Below, piece by piece: positions 24,531 to 33,531 of a stretch of DNA of 64,000 bases. The notes beneath the pieces are model-generated. The model did not search any database. It was not told the origin of the DNA and saw only the letters and a program-made list of their open reading frames with translations. The position numbers and the translations under genes are program-made. The stretch is taken from NCBI RefSeq assembly GCF_038595005.1, contig NZ_CP151997.1, forward strand, positions 124,001-188,000, written 5' to 3'. This DNA comes from Chryseomicrobium sp. FSL W7-1435 (GTDB lineage: Bacteria > Bacillota > Bacilli > Bacillales_A > Planococcaceae). The first letter of the stretch is position 1. Each line of letters opens with the position of its first letter.

Positions 24531-25466
24531 CTATACTAAGTTCATTACCGTTTTCACTGATTCAGCTGAGCGGTCAAGTGCCGTCTTTTCAGCTTCTGTA
24601 AGTTCGAGTTCAATAATTCGTTCGATGCCGTTTCCGCCAAGCACAGTCGGTACACCCAAATAAATATCTGAGTAGCCGTACTCTCCTTCTAAATAAGCAA
24701 TGGCCGGTAAAATCCGCTTCTCGTCTTTAATGAGTGCTTCAGCCATTTCAACGAGTGCTGCGGCAGGTGCATAATAAGCACTTCCGTTACCAAGCAATGC
24801 TACAATTTCTCCGCCGCCTTTGCGTGTGCGTTCTACTATAGCTTGCAAACGTTCTTCGGAAAGCAACACAGTTAGTGGTACTCCACCAGCGCTCGAATAC
24901 CGAACCAGCGGCACCATGTCATCCCCATGTCCACCTAACACAAAGCCTGTGATGTCTTTCGCCGAGATGTTCAATTCTTCTGCTACGAAAGTAGAAAATC
25001 TAGCTGTATCAAGTACACCGGATTGACCAATGACACGGTTTTTTGAGAAGCCTGTCGTCTTGTAACATACGTAAGTCATGGCATCCACTGGATTACTGAG
25101 GACAAGGATGAAACTGTTTGGTGCATAGTGTTTAATGTTTTCTGATACTGTCCTCATGATTCCTGCATTCGTGGCTACCAAATCATCACGGCTCATGCCA
25201 GGCTTGCGAGCAATTCCCGCTGTAACAATAACAAGGTCCGCGTCACGAATCGCCTCATAATCGGAAGCCCCTTGAACTCGAGTGCTAAACTTTTGGACAG
25301 GTCCTGTCTCCAGCATATCAAGCGCTTTTCCTTTAGTCGGATTCTCTTGTTGTGGGATGTCTAGTAAGACAACATCCCCTAACTCCTTCTGTGCGAGCAT
25401 AAAAGCTGTTGTAGCTCCTGTAAAACCCGCCCCGATCACAGCAATCTTAGTACGTCGAAAAGTCAT
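24531..25466 (-). CDS. mdh: Malate dehydrogenase (LDH-like type)
   Basis: A 311-residue NAD-dependent malate dehydrogenase of the TCA cycle, of the Bacillus lactate-dehydrogenase-like type. Visible features are the Rossmann motif [12 protein letters not shown], the loop [13 protein letters not shown] with substrate-binding Arg residues, [23 protein letters not shown], and the catalytic His in [12 protein letters not shown]. The frame is open 27 codons upstream, but AGGGGGAG lies just before the ATG at 25466 and the extra residues have no family counterpart. It is not beside citrate synthase or isocitrate dehydrogenase here, unlike in B. subtilis. Confidence 0.93.
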   Translation of the reverse strand: MTFRRTKIAVIGAGFTGATTAFMLAQKELGDVVLLDIPQQENPTKGKALDMLETGPVQKFSTRVQGASDYEAIRDADLVIVTAGIARKPGMSRDDLVATNAGIMRTVSENIKHYAPNSFILVLSNPVDAMTYVCYKTTGFSKNRVIGQSGVLDTARFSTFVAEELNISAKDITGFVLGGHGDDMVPLVRYSSAGGVPLTVLLSEERLQAIVERTRKGGGEIVALLGNGSAYYAPAAALVEMAEALIKDEKRILPAIAYLEGEYGYSDIYLGVPTVLGGNGIERIIELELTEAEKTALDRSAESVKTVMNLV

Positions 25467-25548
25467 TGTAACTCCCCCTATAAAGTGACTGAATGAAAAC
25501 GCCTTCTTTTCCATTGTAATCCTTTTAATCGTATTTCGCGAACGCAAA

Positions 25549-25572
25549 AAAGACCATCATTAAATGGTCTTT
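25549..25572 (-). terminator. Terminator of copC-copD
   Basis: AAAGACCAT pairs with ATGGTCTTT (25549-25557 with 25564-25572) followed by TTTTGCG on the minus strand. Confidence 0.82.
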
Positions 25573-26656
25573 AAATGGTGGTAATGCCGGACATCATTGC
25601 AATATAAGCCGAAAGAATAGCAGCTAGACTAAAGAACCCTCCTGCTAGAAGTGGCGCTCGCTTAATAAATGATGTAACAACCAAACCACTAAACAAAATT
25701 GCGAGACCTCCAAACAACACAGTTCCAATACCTACTTGTAATCCTAGTTGAACACCGGACTGAACAGAGTCTTGTAAAAAGAACGTGGACAGCGCCGATA
25801 AATTTGCTTCCATAACCATGCTGCTTGGGGGAGCTTGATGGCTGAAAAACGCAGTAACTGTAAAAATCGCAACCAAGATAATGGATTCTGCCCGTACCCA
25901 TGGGATAGGGTCCAATTTTCGTGATTCGATCCATCGTTTCATAAAGAAGCTGTTAATGACAATGTAAGCAACGAGGGGGATCATCAATACCTGTTTGATG
26001 AAAAGTCCTTGCCCATAGGAAGTGCTGAGTCCTGTCGCATAATTCGGAACCGTTAAATCCATTAGCAAGAATCCACTTACCCCCATCGTTACGAAACTAA
26101 TGAAAGCTACGGGAGAGAACCACTTCAACCAAGGCAGCCAGTTCTGTGTATTCGTTGAGAACCATGCAATTACTAATACCACTCCGACCCATACCGCTGC
26201 TGCCAGTAGGTGCAAAAAGTCACCAATAAAACCTTTGATTGGCGCGATAGAGCTTGCATGACTAGCCCAAGCAATCGTCCCTATTAAAAATGTCGTCAAT
26301 GCAAGATACCCTGCTTGGAAATACCATTCGCGTCTCTCTTGAAATACTGTGTAAAACAAAATTAACAGCACGCCTCCTAGAAGTGTGAAATCCCAAGCGA
26401 TGCCTGTTCGGTAAGAGAGCAAGACCGTTTCAAGTGCAGTAGTAAACGATTGACGTGGCATTAGAGCAAATGTGATCTGAAGTATAGGTATAAACGCCCC
26501 AATCACCACTGCTAGTGTACTGATGAGTATTATAATTGGAGATACTCGCAAAGCGGGCCGTTTGGTTTCAGGGACCGCCAGCAATAAAAAACTTCCAACA
26601 AGAACAGCCAGTCCAAGCGACAGTACAAGCTGCCCTGCCATAACGAGGAGTTCCAT
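25571..26656 (-). CDS. copD: CopD-family copper membrane protein
   Basis: A 361-residue polytopic protein with about eight hydrophobic helices. HASSIAPIKGFIGDFLHLLAAAVWVGVVLVI carries the CopD-domain signature with conserved His residues, and FFSHQAPP lies near the C-terminal part. It starts on the base where copC ends (TAATG), so the two are translationally coupled, matching the CopC-CopD arrangement also found fused in Bacillus YcnJ. The role is copper handling or uptake across the membrane; direction of transport is not settled for this family. Confidence 0.82.
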   Translation of the reverse strand: MELLVMAGQLVLSLGLAVLVGSFLLLAVPETKRPALRVSPIIILISTLAVVIGAFIPILQITFALMPRQSFTTALETVLLSYRTGIAWDFTLLGGVLLILFYTVFQERREWYFQAGYLALTTFLIGTIAWASHASSIAPIKGFIGDFLHLLAAAVWVGVVLVIAWFSTNTQNWLPWLKWFSPVAFISFVTMGVSGFLLMDLTVPNYATGLSTSYGQGLFIKQVLMIPLVAYIVINSFFMKRWIESRKLDPIPWVRAESIILVAIFTVTAFFSHQAPPSSMVMEANLSALSTFFLQDSVQSGVQLGLQVGIGTVLFGGLAILFSGLVVTSFIKRAPLLAGGFFSLAAILSAYIAMMSGITTI

Positions 26657-27237
26657 TACGCTCTCTTTCTTCTTGTAATAGTAAGAATGCTAACTGCCAC
26701 TAAAACTACCGCTAGTGCGGCAATGATCCAAATGAATGGTGAAGTGCCCTCTTCTTCAGCTGTTGCTGTTGTAGACGCCACTTCTGTCGCTTGAGATGAG
26801 TCATCCATTTCTTCTTGCTCCCCGGCAACCGGCTCTTCCTCTTCTTCCGTTGCCACCTCTTCTTCAGCAGCTACTTCCTCCACTGGTGCATTGACAGTAA
26901 ATCCAAACGTCCCGTTTAGTGGATGTCCGTCTTCACTGATCGAATTCCAATTGACAGTGTACGTGCCGTTTTCAAGGGGCTGTTCTAATTGACCCGTTAA
27001 AACGCCGTCCTCAATTGTGAAGTCTGTCACAGCTACTTCTTGCCCAGATTCCGTTAAGACATCAAATACACTACCTTCCTCAATTTGACCTGAGTACGTA
27101 AGTGTAATCGCATCAATTGTTTCTGTCAGCTCTGCTCCGTCTTCTGGAGTTGTTGCGCTAAGTTCAGTGTGTGCAGAAGCGACTGATGTAATAAATAAAC
27201 TCATTAAAATAGTGATTAAAATTAAGCTACGTTTCAT
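26656..27237 (-). CDS. copC: CopC-domain copper-binding surface protein with C-terminal anchor
   Basis: A 193-residue protein. The signal peptide ends at ASA, leaving His as the mature N-terminal residue (HTELSATTPEDG), the usual N-terminal copper ligand of CopC. The beta-sandwich runs to about residue 118 and includes GHPLNGTFGF. A very acidic Glu/Ala linker (about 119-160) and a C-terminal helix followed by RRKRA anchor it in the membrane. It would present copper at the cell surface to the coupled CopD protein. Confidence 0.88.
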   Translation of the reverse strand: MKRSLILITILMSLFITSVASAHTELSATTPEDGAELTETIDAITLTYSGQIEEGSVFDVLTESGQEVAVTDFTIEDGVLTGQLEQPLENGTYTVNWNSISEDGHPLNGTFGFTVNAPVEEVAAEEEVATEEEEEPVAGEQEEMDDSSQATEVASTTATAEEEGTSPFIWIIAALAVVLVAVSILTITRRKRA

Positions 27238-27400
27238 ATGATTTCCTCCTCTAATTTATCCGTTTCTTAGTATAGACGGTGAATGTGAAATTTGAATGAA
27301 CTGCTAATCCTACTTAGATAACGCGAAAACCTGTAATATGGATCAATTTCTTTTAGACATACCTTCAGAAATCTGTCATCATTGAGTATGGGGTGAGGTA

Positions 27401-27985
27401 ATGAAGCGTCGAAAACAACCAATCAATATGGAGCCGATTCTGCTAAGTTCTGGTGTTCTTTTATTGGTATTTTCAGTGTTTATATCTATACCCATCATCT
27501 TATTTATGCAAGATTTGTTATTTTTCAAAGAAGATACACTTACACTCATTCGTCATGACGAAGCATTTACCGGGTTAGCCGTTGCTTTTGCTTGGCTCGG
27601 CATTGTCTCACTAAGTGCTTATGGAACAGTTGTTTACGCAGACAAAAAAAGAAAACCTTATCGTTTAAAATGGGCTCATATTGGATTAGCCTTCCTCAGT
27701 TTACCTATCGCATTCTTTTCCCTCTTTAGTTACTCAACTGTACAAGAAACGTATATACAATCACACGAGTTTGGAGAGTTCAGTTCTGAACGTATAGAAT
27801 TGCATGAGGTATTTCAAATCACGCGTCATTATGAACCCAATCCTACCCGAGTGACGTCTATTACATTTGAGAGTCCGAACAAACAAATCACGATCCCATT
27901 TAGTGCAGAAGATGGACGAACATCTCGCGCTATTCAACGAATTATTGGCGATTATAATTTTTCAGTGATAGAAGATGGGCTTTAA
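27401..27985 (+). CDS. Membrane protein of unknown function (three helices)
   Basis: A 194-residue protein with hydrophobic helices at about residues 13-36, 53-75 and 90-110, and a soluble C-terminal domain of about 80 residues with beta-strand character (TRVTSITFESPNKQITIPF). GGGGTGAGG lies just before the ATG. It is followed after 18 bases by uppP in the same direction, so the two may be one transcript. I do not recognise the family. Confidence 0.65.
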   Translation: MKRRKQPINMEPILLSSGVLLLVFSVFISIPIILFMQDLLFFKEDTLTLIRHDEAFTGLAVAFAWLGIVSLSAYGTVVYADKKRKPYRLKWAHIGLAFLSLPIAFFSLFSYSTVQETYIQSHEFGEFSSERIELHEVFQITRHYEPNPTRVTSITFESPNKQITIPFSAEDGRTSRAIQRIIGDYNFSVIEDGL

Positions 27986-28003
27986 AAATTTAAGGAGTTG
28001 GCT

Positions 28004-28810
28004 ATGGAAGAATTAATCATTTTATTAAAGTACATATTTTTAGGATCTCTACAAGGATTTACAGAACCAATTCCTATCTCATCTAGTGGACACCTTGTGA
28101 TTGCTCAAGAATTATTCGGTATTGAGATGAGTGTTGACGATTTCACGTTTGAAATCTTAATGAATTTTGCGTCACTTCTTGCGGTTCTGGCTATCTACCG
28201 CAAAGACCTTATACGTTTGGCTACAAACTCATTGAGTTATGTACGTATCAAAACGGAAGAAACAAAAAAAGATTTTCAATTTGTGCTCTACTTACTTATC
28301 GCAACGATTCCTGCCGGTGTGATTGGCTTATTATTTGAAGATACAATTGCTGCTGTATTCAGGTCGACAAAGACTGTAGCCGTGGCGCTAATTGCTACGG
28401 GTATCGCGCTCTTCTTTATTCGAAATTTAAAGGGACGTAAGAATGATGGAGATTTGACGTGGAAAGATGCGGTAATCGTGGGGTTTGCTCAAGCAATCGC
28501 CTTAATCCCAGGGGTCAGTCGTTCTGGTGCAACGATTGTTGCAGCGATGGGTCTTGGCATGAAGCAAGAAACGGCACTTCGTTTCTCCTTCTTATTGTTC
28601 ATTCCTATAAGTTTAGGTCTCATCTTGGTGAAAATACCTGATCTTGCTCTTGGAGACATGTGGCTACCCTACTTACTTGCCTTTATTTTCTCATTCGGGT
28701 TCTCTTACTTTGCCTTGAAATGGTTCATGAACATCATGGCGCGTGGTAATCTAATCTATTTCACGATTTACTGTTTAGTTGTCGGGTTTGGATTCTTAAT
28801 TTTTGGCTAA
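28004..28810 (+). CDS. uppP: Undecaprenyl-diphosphatase
   Basis: A 268-residue BacA/UppP membrane phosphatase with about eight helices that regenerates undecaprenyl phosphate for wall synthesis and gives bacitracin tolerance. The active-site motifs are [14 protein letters not shown] near residue 18 and [12 protein letters not shown] near 170. The ATG at 28004 is chosen because AAGGAG lies 6 bases before it; the TTG two codons upstream is too close. A strong bidirectional terminator follows. Confidence 0.93.
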   Translation: MEELIILLKYIFLGSLQGFTEPIPISSSGHLVIAQELFGIEMSVDDFTFEILMNFASLLAVLAIYRKDLIRLATNSLSYVRIKTEETKKDFQFVLYLLIATIPAGVIGLLFEDTIAAVFRSTKTVAVALIATGIALFFIRNLKGRKNDGDLTWKDAVIVGFAQAIALIPGVSRSGATIVAAMGLGMKQETALRFSFLLFIPISLGLILVKIPDLALGDMWLPYLLAFIFSFGFSYFALKWFMNIMARGNLIYFTIYCLVVGFGFLIFG

Positions 28811-28811
28811 C

Positions 28812-28848
28812 AAAAAGGAGCAAGGACTTAGCGTCCTGGCTCCTTTTT
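28812..28848. terminator. Bidirectional terminator between uppP and rpmG
   Basis: AAAAAGGAGC pairs with GCTCCTTTTT (28812-28821 with 28839-28848), with an inner AGGAC/GTCCT helix, and T-runs on both strands. Confidence 0.9.
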
Positions 28849-28998
28849 TTACTTTGTTTCCCGATGCAACGTCACACGCTTCAAACGTGGGCAATATTTT
28901 TTTAACTCAATACGCTCCGGATTATTCCGCTTGTTCTTTTTAGTAATGTAATTACGGTCTCCTGTTTCTGTACATGCCAATGTAATGTTTACTCGCAT
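28849..28998 (-). CDS. rpmG: 50S ribosomal protein L33, cysteine-poor (C-minus) form
   Basis: A 49-residue protein too short for most gene callers: it starts [17 protein letters not shown] and ends [17 protein letters not shown], clearly L33. Of the two CxxC pairs that hold zinc in the normal form, one Cys of each is missing (ACTET and YCPRL), so it should not bind zinc. It lies 12 bases after a YciC-like GTPase whose promoter carries a Zur box. Zinc-free L33 paralogs replacing zinc-containing ones during zinc starvation are known from Bacillus. A ribosome-binding site GGAGG precedes the ATG. Confidence 0.93.
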   Translation of the reverse strand: MRVNITLACTETGDRNYITKKNKRNNPERIELKKYCPRLKRVTLHRETK

Positions 28999-29010
28999 TT
29001 TAGGTTCCTC

Positions 29011-30132
29011 CTAGTTTTGAACGATAGTTTCTGCACCAGGCAGAGTATCGTTAAATGATGACCAATCTTGTTTGAACTCTTCCTCTGACAACAGGCAGCT
29101 TTCAAGATCTTGACGAATGCCGGCTTGCTCCATTTTGATTCCTATTAACACAAGCTCTGTTAAATGAGCATCTGTGTCTTCTTCCCAATACCCTATTTTC
29201 TCTATCGTCATGGCTGGACCTGCTTGTGAAAGCAAAATGGCATCTTTTGGTCGAGTTGCAATCCATAAGAATCCTTTTGCTCGAACAACTTCCACTGGCC
29301 ATTCCATCAACCAATCCATTAAACGTTCCGGATGGAAAGGACGTTCAGCTCTAAACACAAAAGATGAAATCCCATACTCTTCAGTCTCTGGGATATGCTC
29401 TTCGTTTAGCTCTTTGATCCATCCAGCACCTTGACTAGCTTCTTCAAAATCAAATAGTCCCGTGTCCAATACGTGGTCCAATGGAATTTTCGAATGATCT
29501 GTCTCGTAGATTTTCGCCCCTGGATTTAGTTTACGAATGACACCTTTTAACTCAGCTACGTTTTCTTCTTTCAGCATGTCTACTTTATTAATTAAAATGA
29601 CGTTTGCAAATTCAATCTGATCAATCAGCAAATCTGCCACTTCGCGCTCATCCTCTTCTCCAACTGCTTCTTTCCGGTCGAGAAGCGTTTCTCCTGAAGT
29701 GAAGTCATGCCAGAATCGGTTGGCGTCCACCACTGTCACCATCGTATCTAAGCGACTAATTTGTCCTAAATCGATTCCGACAGTTTCATCAATGTAGGTA
29801 AACGTCTGGGCAACTGGAATCGGTTCGCTGATTCCTGAAGATTCGATGACCAAATAATCGATGTCTCCTGCTTCAACTAGCTTTTGCACTTCCACGATCA
29901 AATCTTCCCGCAAAGTGCAGCAAATACAACCATTCTGCATTTCTACAAGCTTCTCTTCTGTATGGCGAAAGCCACCCTGTTTAACGATTTCAGCATCTAT
30001 ATTGACTTCGCTCATATCGTTTACGATGACAGCCACTTTAAGTCCTTCGCGATTTGCGAGGATATGGTTGAGCAATGTTGTTTTTCCAGCTCCAAGATAG
30101 CCACTCAAAACGGTTACAGGAATTTTTCTCAT
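29011..30132 (-). CDS. yciC: COG0523 GTPase, zinc-stress metallochaperone (YciC/ZigA-like)
   Basis: A 373-residue G3E GTPase. Walker A is GYLGAGKTT (11-19), the metal-binding CxCC motif is GCICC (Cys69, 71, 72), [15 protein letters not shown] is the switch region and NKVD the guanine-specificity motif. The C-terminal CobW domain follows from about residue 245. The sequence is strongly YciC-like ([19 protein letters not shown]). It probably delivers zinc to essential enzymes under starvation. The start ATG at 30132 follows GGTGAGGAGC. Its promoter overlaps a near-perfect Zur box. Confidence 0.93.
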   Translation of the reverse strand: MRKIPVTVLSGYLGAGKTTLLNHILANREGLKVAVIVNDMSEVNIDAEIVKQGGFRHTEEKLVEMQNGCICCTLREDLIVEVQKLVEAGDIDYLVIESSGISEPIPVAQTFTYIDETVGIDLGQISRLDTMVTVVDANRFWHDFTSGETLLDRKEAVGEEDEREVADLLIDQIEFANVILINKVDMLKEENVAELKGVIRKLNPGAKIYETDHSKIPLDHVLDTGLFDFEEASQGAGWIKELNEEHIPETEEYGISSFVFRAERPFHPERLMDWLMEWPVEVVRAKGFLWIATRPKDAILLSQAGPAMTIEKIGYWEEDTDAHLTELVLIGIKMEQAGIRQDLESCLLSEEEFKQDWSSFNDTLPGAETIVQN

Positions 30133-30154
30133 AGTTATTAGCTCCTCACCAATC

Positions 30155-30175
30155 AAAACGTAATGATTACGTTTT
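30155..30175. promoter_or_regulatory. Zur box
   Basis: A perfect 10-1-10 palindrome centred at 30165 with core CGTAATGATTACG, matching the Bacillus Zur core CGTAATnATTACG. It starts two bases downstream of the -10 box of the yciC-rpmG promoter, so zinc-loaded Zur would block initiation. Confidence 0.9.
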
Positions 30176-30177
30176 AA

Positions 30178-30206
30178 AGAATACTTTATCTTCTTGAAAT
30201 GTGCAA
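30178..30206 (-). promoter_or_regulatory. Promoter of the yciC-rpmG operon
   Basis: TTGCAC (30201-30206), a 17-bp spacer and TATTCT (30178-30183) on the minus strand, directly upstream of the Zur box. Confidence 0.7.
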
Positions 30207-30222
30207 GTGAAACTTTTACAGT
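30194..30222 (+). promoter_or_regulatory. Divergent promoter of the zinc-ribbon gene
   Basis: TTGAAA (30194-30199), a 17-bp spacer and TACAGT (30217-30222). The Zur box lies 19 bases upstream of its -35, so control by Zur is possible but less direct. Confidence 0.5.
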
Positions 30223-30257
30223 GCTCCTTCGTAAGGTAATTTAAAGGAGTGTTGGAA

Positions 30258-30497
30258 GTGAAAAATTCAGGAGTGTGTCCAAAATGCAACCATGATGAAG
30301 TGCTTCATTTACATGGTATTTTAGAACTTAATCAGATTGGAAATAACATTTATACTGGGGCGGCTGGCACAATAACTGCTTCTCCTGTAGGTCGCTATCT
30401 TTGTATGCACTGTGGTTATCTGGAAGAATGGCTGGACAATATGCATGACATTGAAAAGATCAAGAAGCGCTATACGCCATTTAAGTGGGGAGATTAA
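30258..30497 (+). CDS. Small zinc-ribbon protein
   Basis: A 79-residue protein with two CxxC knuckles (CPKC near the start, CMHC near residue 54) enclosing a Gly/Ala-rich beta segment, a typical zinc ribbon. The longest frame starts at a GTG inside the ribosome-binding site; AAGGAG is placed for the GTG at 30258. It is divergent from the Zur-controlled yciC operon. The function is unknown; a partner, regulator or zinc store is possible. Confidence 0.7.
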   Translation: MKNSGVCPKCNHDEVLHLHGILELNQIGNNIYTGAAGTITASPVGRYLCMHCGYLEEWLDNMHDIEKIKKRYTPFKWGD

Positions 30498-30499
30498 AA

Positions 30500-30523
30500 A
30501 AAGAGCCCTAGATTAGACTCTTT
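30500..30523 (-). terminator. Weak terminator of the Nudix gene
   Basis: AAAGAG pairs with CTCTTT (30518-30523 with 30500-30505), followed on the minus strand by a T-run. The short stem makes this a moderate call. Confidence 0.55.
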
Positions 30524-31139
30524 CAAGTGAAACATTTTCAATTCGAGCTTTTAATGGATATAAATATTCTTTGGGCAATGCCCCTAGGTCTTCGAGTGTC
30601 ATGAAGCGAGTTTCATCCACTCGAACACTTTCTTTATACTGGTAGCCTTCAATTGAAACTTGGTGGACACTTTCGTCAATCAAGTCAAGGAAATCGCTTA
30701 GCCGCGTTGCATACAATCCATCTAGCTCTTCACGTTGAATGATAAGGTCATCGAGTTCCCCCTTGTGAACATACAAAAAGACATGGGCAAACTCAGCATC
30801 ATTTATTTGGTTTGTCTGAATGTGATAGGGAATCACGCCAAGAGACATCAATTCATCAAAAGCGACTAAGATCCCTAGCTCTTCATGCAGCTCTCGCACG
30901 CCATCTTCAACACGTTCCGATGCCTCTATGTGACCAGCTGCTGTAATATCTAAATCCCCTGGATAATCCTTTTTCTTTAAACTTCTCTGCTGAAGATAGA
31001 TCCACCATTCTCCTAGACGTTTCTCAAGCACCCAACAATGAAACACTTCATGCCAATCTCCATCCTTATGAACTTCTTCTCGTTCTTTATCTCGCAAGTA
31101 GCGAAAGTCCTTCGTAAATGTTCGTAGTACCTCTACCAT
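30513..31139 (-). CDS. Nudix hydrolase (IPP-isomerase-like subgroup)
   Basis: A 208-residue Nudix protein. The Nudix box fits: GHIEASERVEDGVRELHEELGI (Gx5Ex7REUxEExGU, positions about 85-107). The preceding GDWHEVFHCWVLEK and YLQQRSLKKKDYPGDLDITAAGH are typical of the group annotated with IPP isomerases and YfcD-like hydrolases. It lacks the Cys/Glu pair needed for isomerase activity as far as I can see, so nucleoside-diphosphate-derivative hydrolysis is likelier. The ATG at 31139 follows GAGGAG. Confidence 0.85.
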   Translation of the reverse strand: MVEVLRTFTKDFRYLRDKEREEVHKDGDWHEVFHCWVLEKRLGEWWIYLQQRSLKKKDYPGDLDITAAGHIEASERVEDGVRELHEELGILVAFDELMSLGVIPYHIQTNQINDAEFAHVFLYVHKGELDDLIIQREELDGLYATRLSDFLDLIDESVHQVSIEGYQYKESVRVDETRFMTLEDLGALPKEYLYPLKARIENVSLERV

Positions 31140-31160
31140 TTTCAACTCTCCTCAAAAAAA

Positions 31161-31190
31161 CCTCTTCTGTTTTAGACACCACAGAAGAGG
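31161..31190 (-). terminator. Intrinsic terminator
   Basis: CCTCTTCTG pairs with CAGAAGAGG (31161-31169 with 31182-31190), followed by seven T on the minus strand. Confidence 0.85.
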
Positions 31191-31201
31191 ATTTTATTCA
31201 T

Positions 31202-31786
31202 TTAATTCAACTTTTCTTTTCCTGGTAAGCTATTGATCTGTAAAGCCGCATACGTATTACAGAATTTAAAGACTGTCTCTACGACAACCTTTGCACTGTA
31301 TTCCATGAAAGGCTTCATATGATCACGGTTATTAGGATGGTAGAAAGTCGTTAAGAAATCTAATAAAAGATCATTTACAATTTTTGTTGTCATGTACCCA
31401 AGTTCTGCGTGACGAGCGCGCTCTTCAAGAGTTTCGCCTTTTAAAACATAGTCTCGTTGTTTCTCCATCATCTTCTGCAATTCTTCTGGATTTTTCACCA
31501 TGGTGCGCATATTGCTTAGATAAACTTTAAAGCTATCGGGTGTATAAAAGGTTTCTTTATCAATACTTTGAAAGAAAAAGTTGTTCATTCCGTTTGTATG
31601 ATTGATATAAAAGGCAACGTTTTTTAAGAGTCCTTCTAAATATTCTTCATCCGACTCTACTTTTTCACGCTTCTCTACAAGAATCTTTTGAATCCCTGTC
31701 AGGAGTGCTTCTTTCTCCCATTTAGGTTGCTTGGTTACAGCGTTGATCACGCCAGCTGTCTGTTTTGTCAGTAATTCCATTGACAT
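31202..31786 (-). CDS. Helical cytoplasmic protein of unknown function
   Basis: A 194-residue, almost entirely alpha-helical and charged protein without signal peptide or membrane segment. It contains DEEYLEGLLKNVAFYINHTNGMNNFF and KIVNDLLLDFLTTFYHPNNRDH as its most distinctive stretches. AGGAG precedes the ATG by 9 bases and it has its own terminator, so I accept it as a real gene. I do not recognise a family, and its neighbours give no functional clue. Confidence 0.65.
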   Translation of the reverse strand: MSMELLTKQTAGVINAVTKQPKWEKEALLTGIQKILVEKREKVESDEEYLEGLLKNVAFYINHTNGMNNFFFQSIDKETFYTPDSFKVYLSNMRTMVKNPEELQKMMEKQRDYVLKGETLEERARHAELGYMTTKIVNDLLLDFLTTFYHPNNRDHMKPFMEYSAKVVVETVFKFCNTYAALQINSLPGKEKLN

Positions 31787-31930
31787 GTTGGTACACTCCT
31801 AATTCTAAATTAAATTTTCTGTCAATAAGCGTATGTTCAGTGTAACATATCCACTCTTCTTGTGCAGAACACCAATTATTCCTCTTACAATTCTCGTAGA
31901 AAACTGTGGCGTCAGTGAAGACTAACCGAC

Positions 31931-31960
31931 AAAACACCAGCGCAAAAGCGCTGGTGTTTT
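31931..31960. terminator. Terminator of the CdsA-like gene
   Basis: A 13-bp stem (31931-31943 with 31948-31960) with an AAAA loop, T-rich on both sides; its position fits the minus-strand CdsA-like gene. Confidence 0.85.
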
Positions 31961-32932
31961 TTAAAATATGCCCCAGTAAACCAAATGGAAGAACAGAGGC
32001 GCTGTATAGGTGAGGCTATCCACTTTATTAATCGTTTTACTCTCAATAACTGGGCCCTCCCCCGTCTCCCGCAAGAAAAAATTACGCTTCAAAGCAGACA
32101 TGACGGCTGTTCCGAAGAATCCAGTTGCACCAATTAAGAACCCAGCAAATATACTAAACGGTACAGACATCGGTGTAATCCATGGGGCTAGGATGGCAGC
32201 AAGAAGGGTTGTTCCTACAATTCCTGCGATGACCCCCTCCCACGTCAAGTCTGGATTGGCAACAGGCAATACTTTTCGTTTTCCCCATTTTTTTGAGACC
32301 ATGTATTGAATGACATCATTCGCTTGCGTTAAAGGAATAAGAAAGAGAACCATTAAAGCCCCGTACTGCGTTGCAATCCCCACATCATGGCGCGTAATTT
32401 CAGGCATCTTCGCAAAAAGTGCCAAGTGGCTTAATCCAAAAACCAATAGCATAAGTCCCCACTGCGTCATACTGACAGATTTTATAAATCCAGCACTGCT
32501 CTTTTGAAACAATCGAGCTAATGGCAAAAACAAGAAGACATAAATGGGAATGAACACAATAAACATGCCGTACCAACCAATATGAATCCAGTAAAAATTT
32601 ATTGGAATGGCAAGGTATGCCCAAATAAAAAGTCTGCGATCATGCTTGCGTGTTTCAAACATTGAAAAATACTCTCGAAGCGCTAGAAAACATAGAACCA
32701 TTAGTGACAACAAAGAGATAGTCGGATGAACTAAAAAGGACAATCCAAAAATTGTCGCCATCCCCCACCAAAGCTTTGTCCGAATCACCAATTGTTCATA
32801 TTTATTGAGCCCCTTATTTTTCCTCTTTTGAAAATATGTTATAACTGATACAAGAAGACTAACAGCAATCAAAATCAAAAACACAACATAGACGACATAG
32901 AACGTAGAGTTCATAAAATACTCGACTAACAC
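31961..32932 (-). CDS. CdsA-family phosphatidate cytidylyltransferase-like membrane protein
   Basis: A 323-residue protein with about eight hydrophobic helices. The C-terminal SALKRNFFLRETGEGPVIESKTINKVDSLTYTAP aligns with the CDP-diacylglycerol synthase signature, but the usual PGHGGxxDRxDS part is altered (ESKTINKVDS). This and the length fit the CdsA-like YnbB branch rather than the housekeeping enzyme. It may make CDP-alcohol-type lipids. The start is uncertain: a GTG at 32932 after GTGGG, or an ATG at 32914. Confidence 0.78.
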   Translation of the reverse strand: MLVEYFMNSTFYVVYVVFLILIAVSLLVSVITYFQKRKNKGLNKYEQLVIRTKLWWGMATIFGLSFLVHPTISLLSLMVLCFLALREYFSMFETRKHDRRLFIWAYLAIPINFYWIHIGWYGMFIVFIPIYVFLFLPLARLFQKSSAGFIKSVSMTQWGLMLLVFGLSHLALFAKMPEITRHDVGIATQYGALMVLFLIPLTQANDVIQYMVSKKWGKRKVLPVANPDLTWEGVIAGIVGTTLLAAILAPWITPMSVPFSIFAGFLIGATGFFGTAVMSALKRNFFLRETGEGPVIESKTINKVDSLTYTAPLFFHLVYWGIF

Positions 32933-32974
32933 ATTCCCACACCCTTGGACTCAAACAGAAGGAGAGGATCCCCT

Positions 32975-33517
32975 TTGAATGAACGATTTGTTTATATTTT
33001 ATTGACCGATACCGGCACCGTCTTTACGAAGACAATCAAAACGTATACCAAAGCTCCTTATAATCACTCTTCTCTCTCTCTAGATAAGGAATTAATTCAA
33101 TTATATAGCTTTGGACGTAAAAAACCCAACAACCCTTTTCAAGCAGGATTTGTGCAGGAAGATGTACGCAATGGAACTTATAAAAAATATCCAAAAACTA
33201 CATGCGCTCTCTATGAAATACAAGTCAGTCCTAGACAGTACCAAAAAATCGAGCGAATGATTGCTTTGTTTCAAAAAAATAATAAAAAAACCATTTACAA
33301 CTTACTAGGAATCTTTGGTGTAGCGGTAAAAGCACCCTTTGAACCACAAGGCTCTTATTTCTGTTCTCAATTTGTCGCTGAAATTTTACATAGAGCAGGC
33401 ATCAGTTTTTGGCCGAAGCTTCCCTCTCTTGTCGAGCCAGATGATTTTCGAAAAGTGCTGGCCTCCAACTTAGTTTTTGAGGGTCTTCTTACAGATTATG
33501 TAGCACAACAAAAATAA
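32975..33517 (+). CDS. Permuted NlpC/P60-like papain-fold protein
   Basis: A 180-residue protein with the circularly permuted NlpC/P60 (YiiX/YebB-like) arrangement: His in YNHSSLSLD near residue 31 and the Cys in SYFCSQFVAEIL near 129. There is no signal peptide, so it is probably cytoplasmic or released otherwise. Such proteins are amidases or acyltransferases acting on lipids or peptides; the substrate is unknown. The longest frame begins 10 codons earlier, but AAGGAGAGG points to the TTG at 32975. Confidence 0.72.
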   Translation: MNERFVYILLTDTGTVFTKTIKTYTKAPYNHSSLSLDKELIQLYSFGRKKPNNPFQAGFVQEDVRNGTYKKYPKTTCALYEIQVSPRQYQKIERMIALFQKNNKKTIYNLLGIFGVAVKAPFEPQGSYFCSQFVAEILHRAGISFWPKLPSLVEPDDFRKVLASNLVFEGLLTDYVAQQK

Positions 33518-33531
33518 CCATAAAAAAAGAG

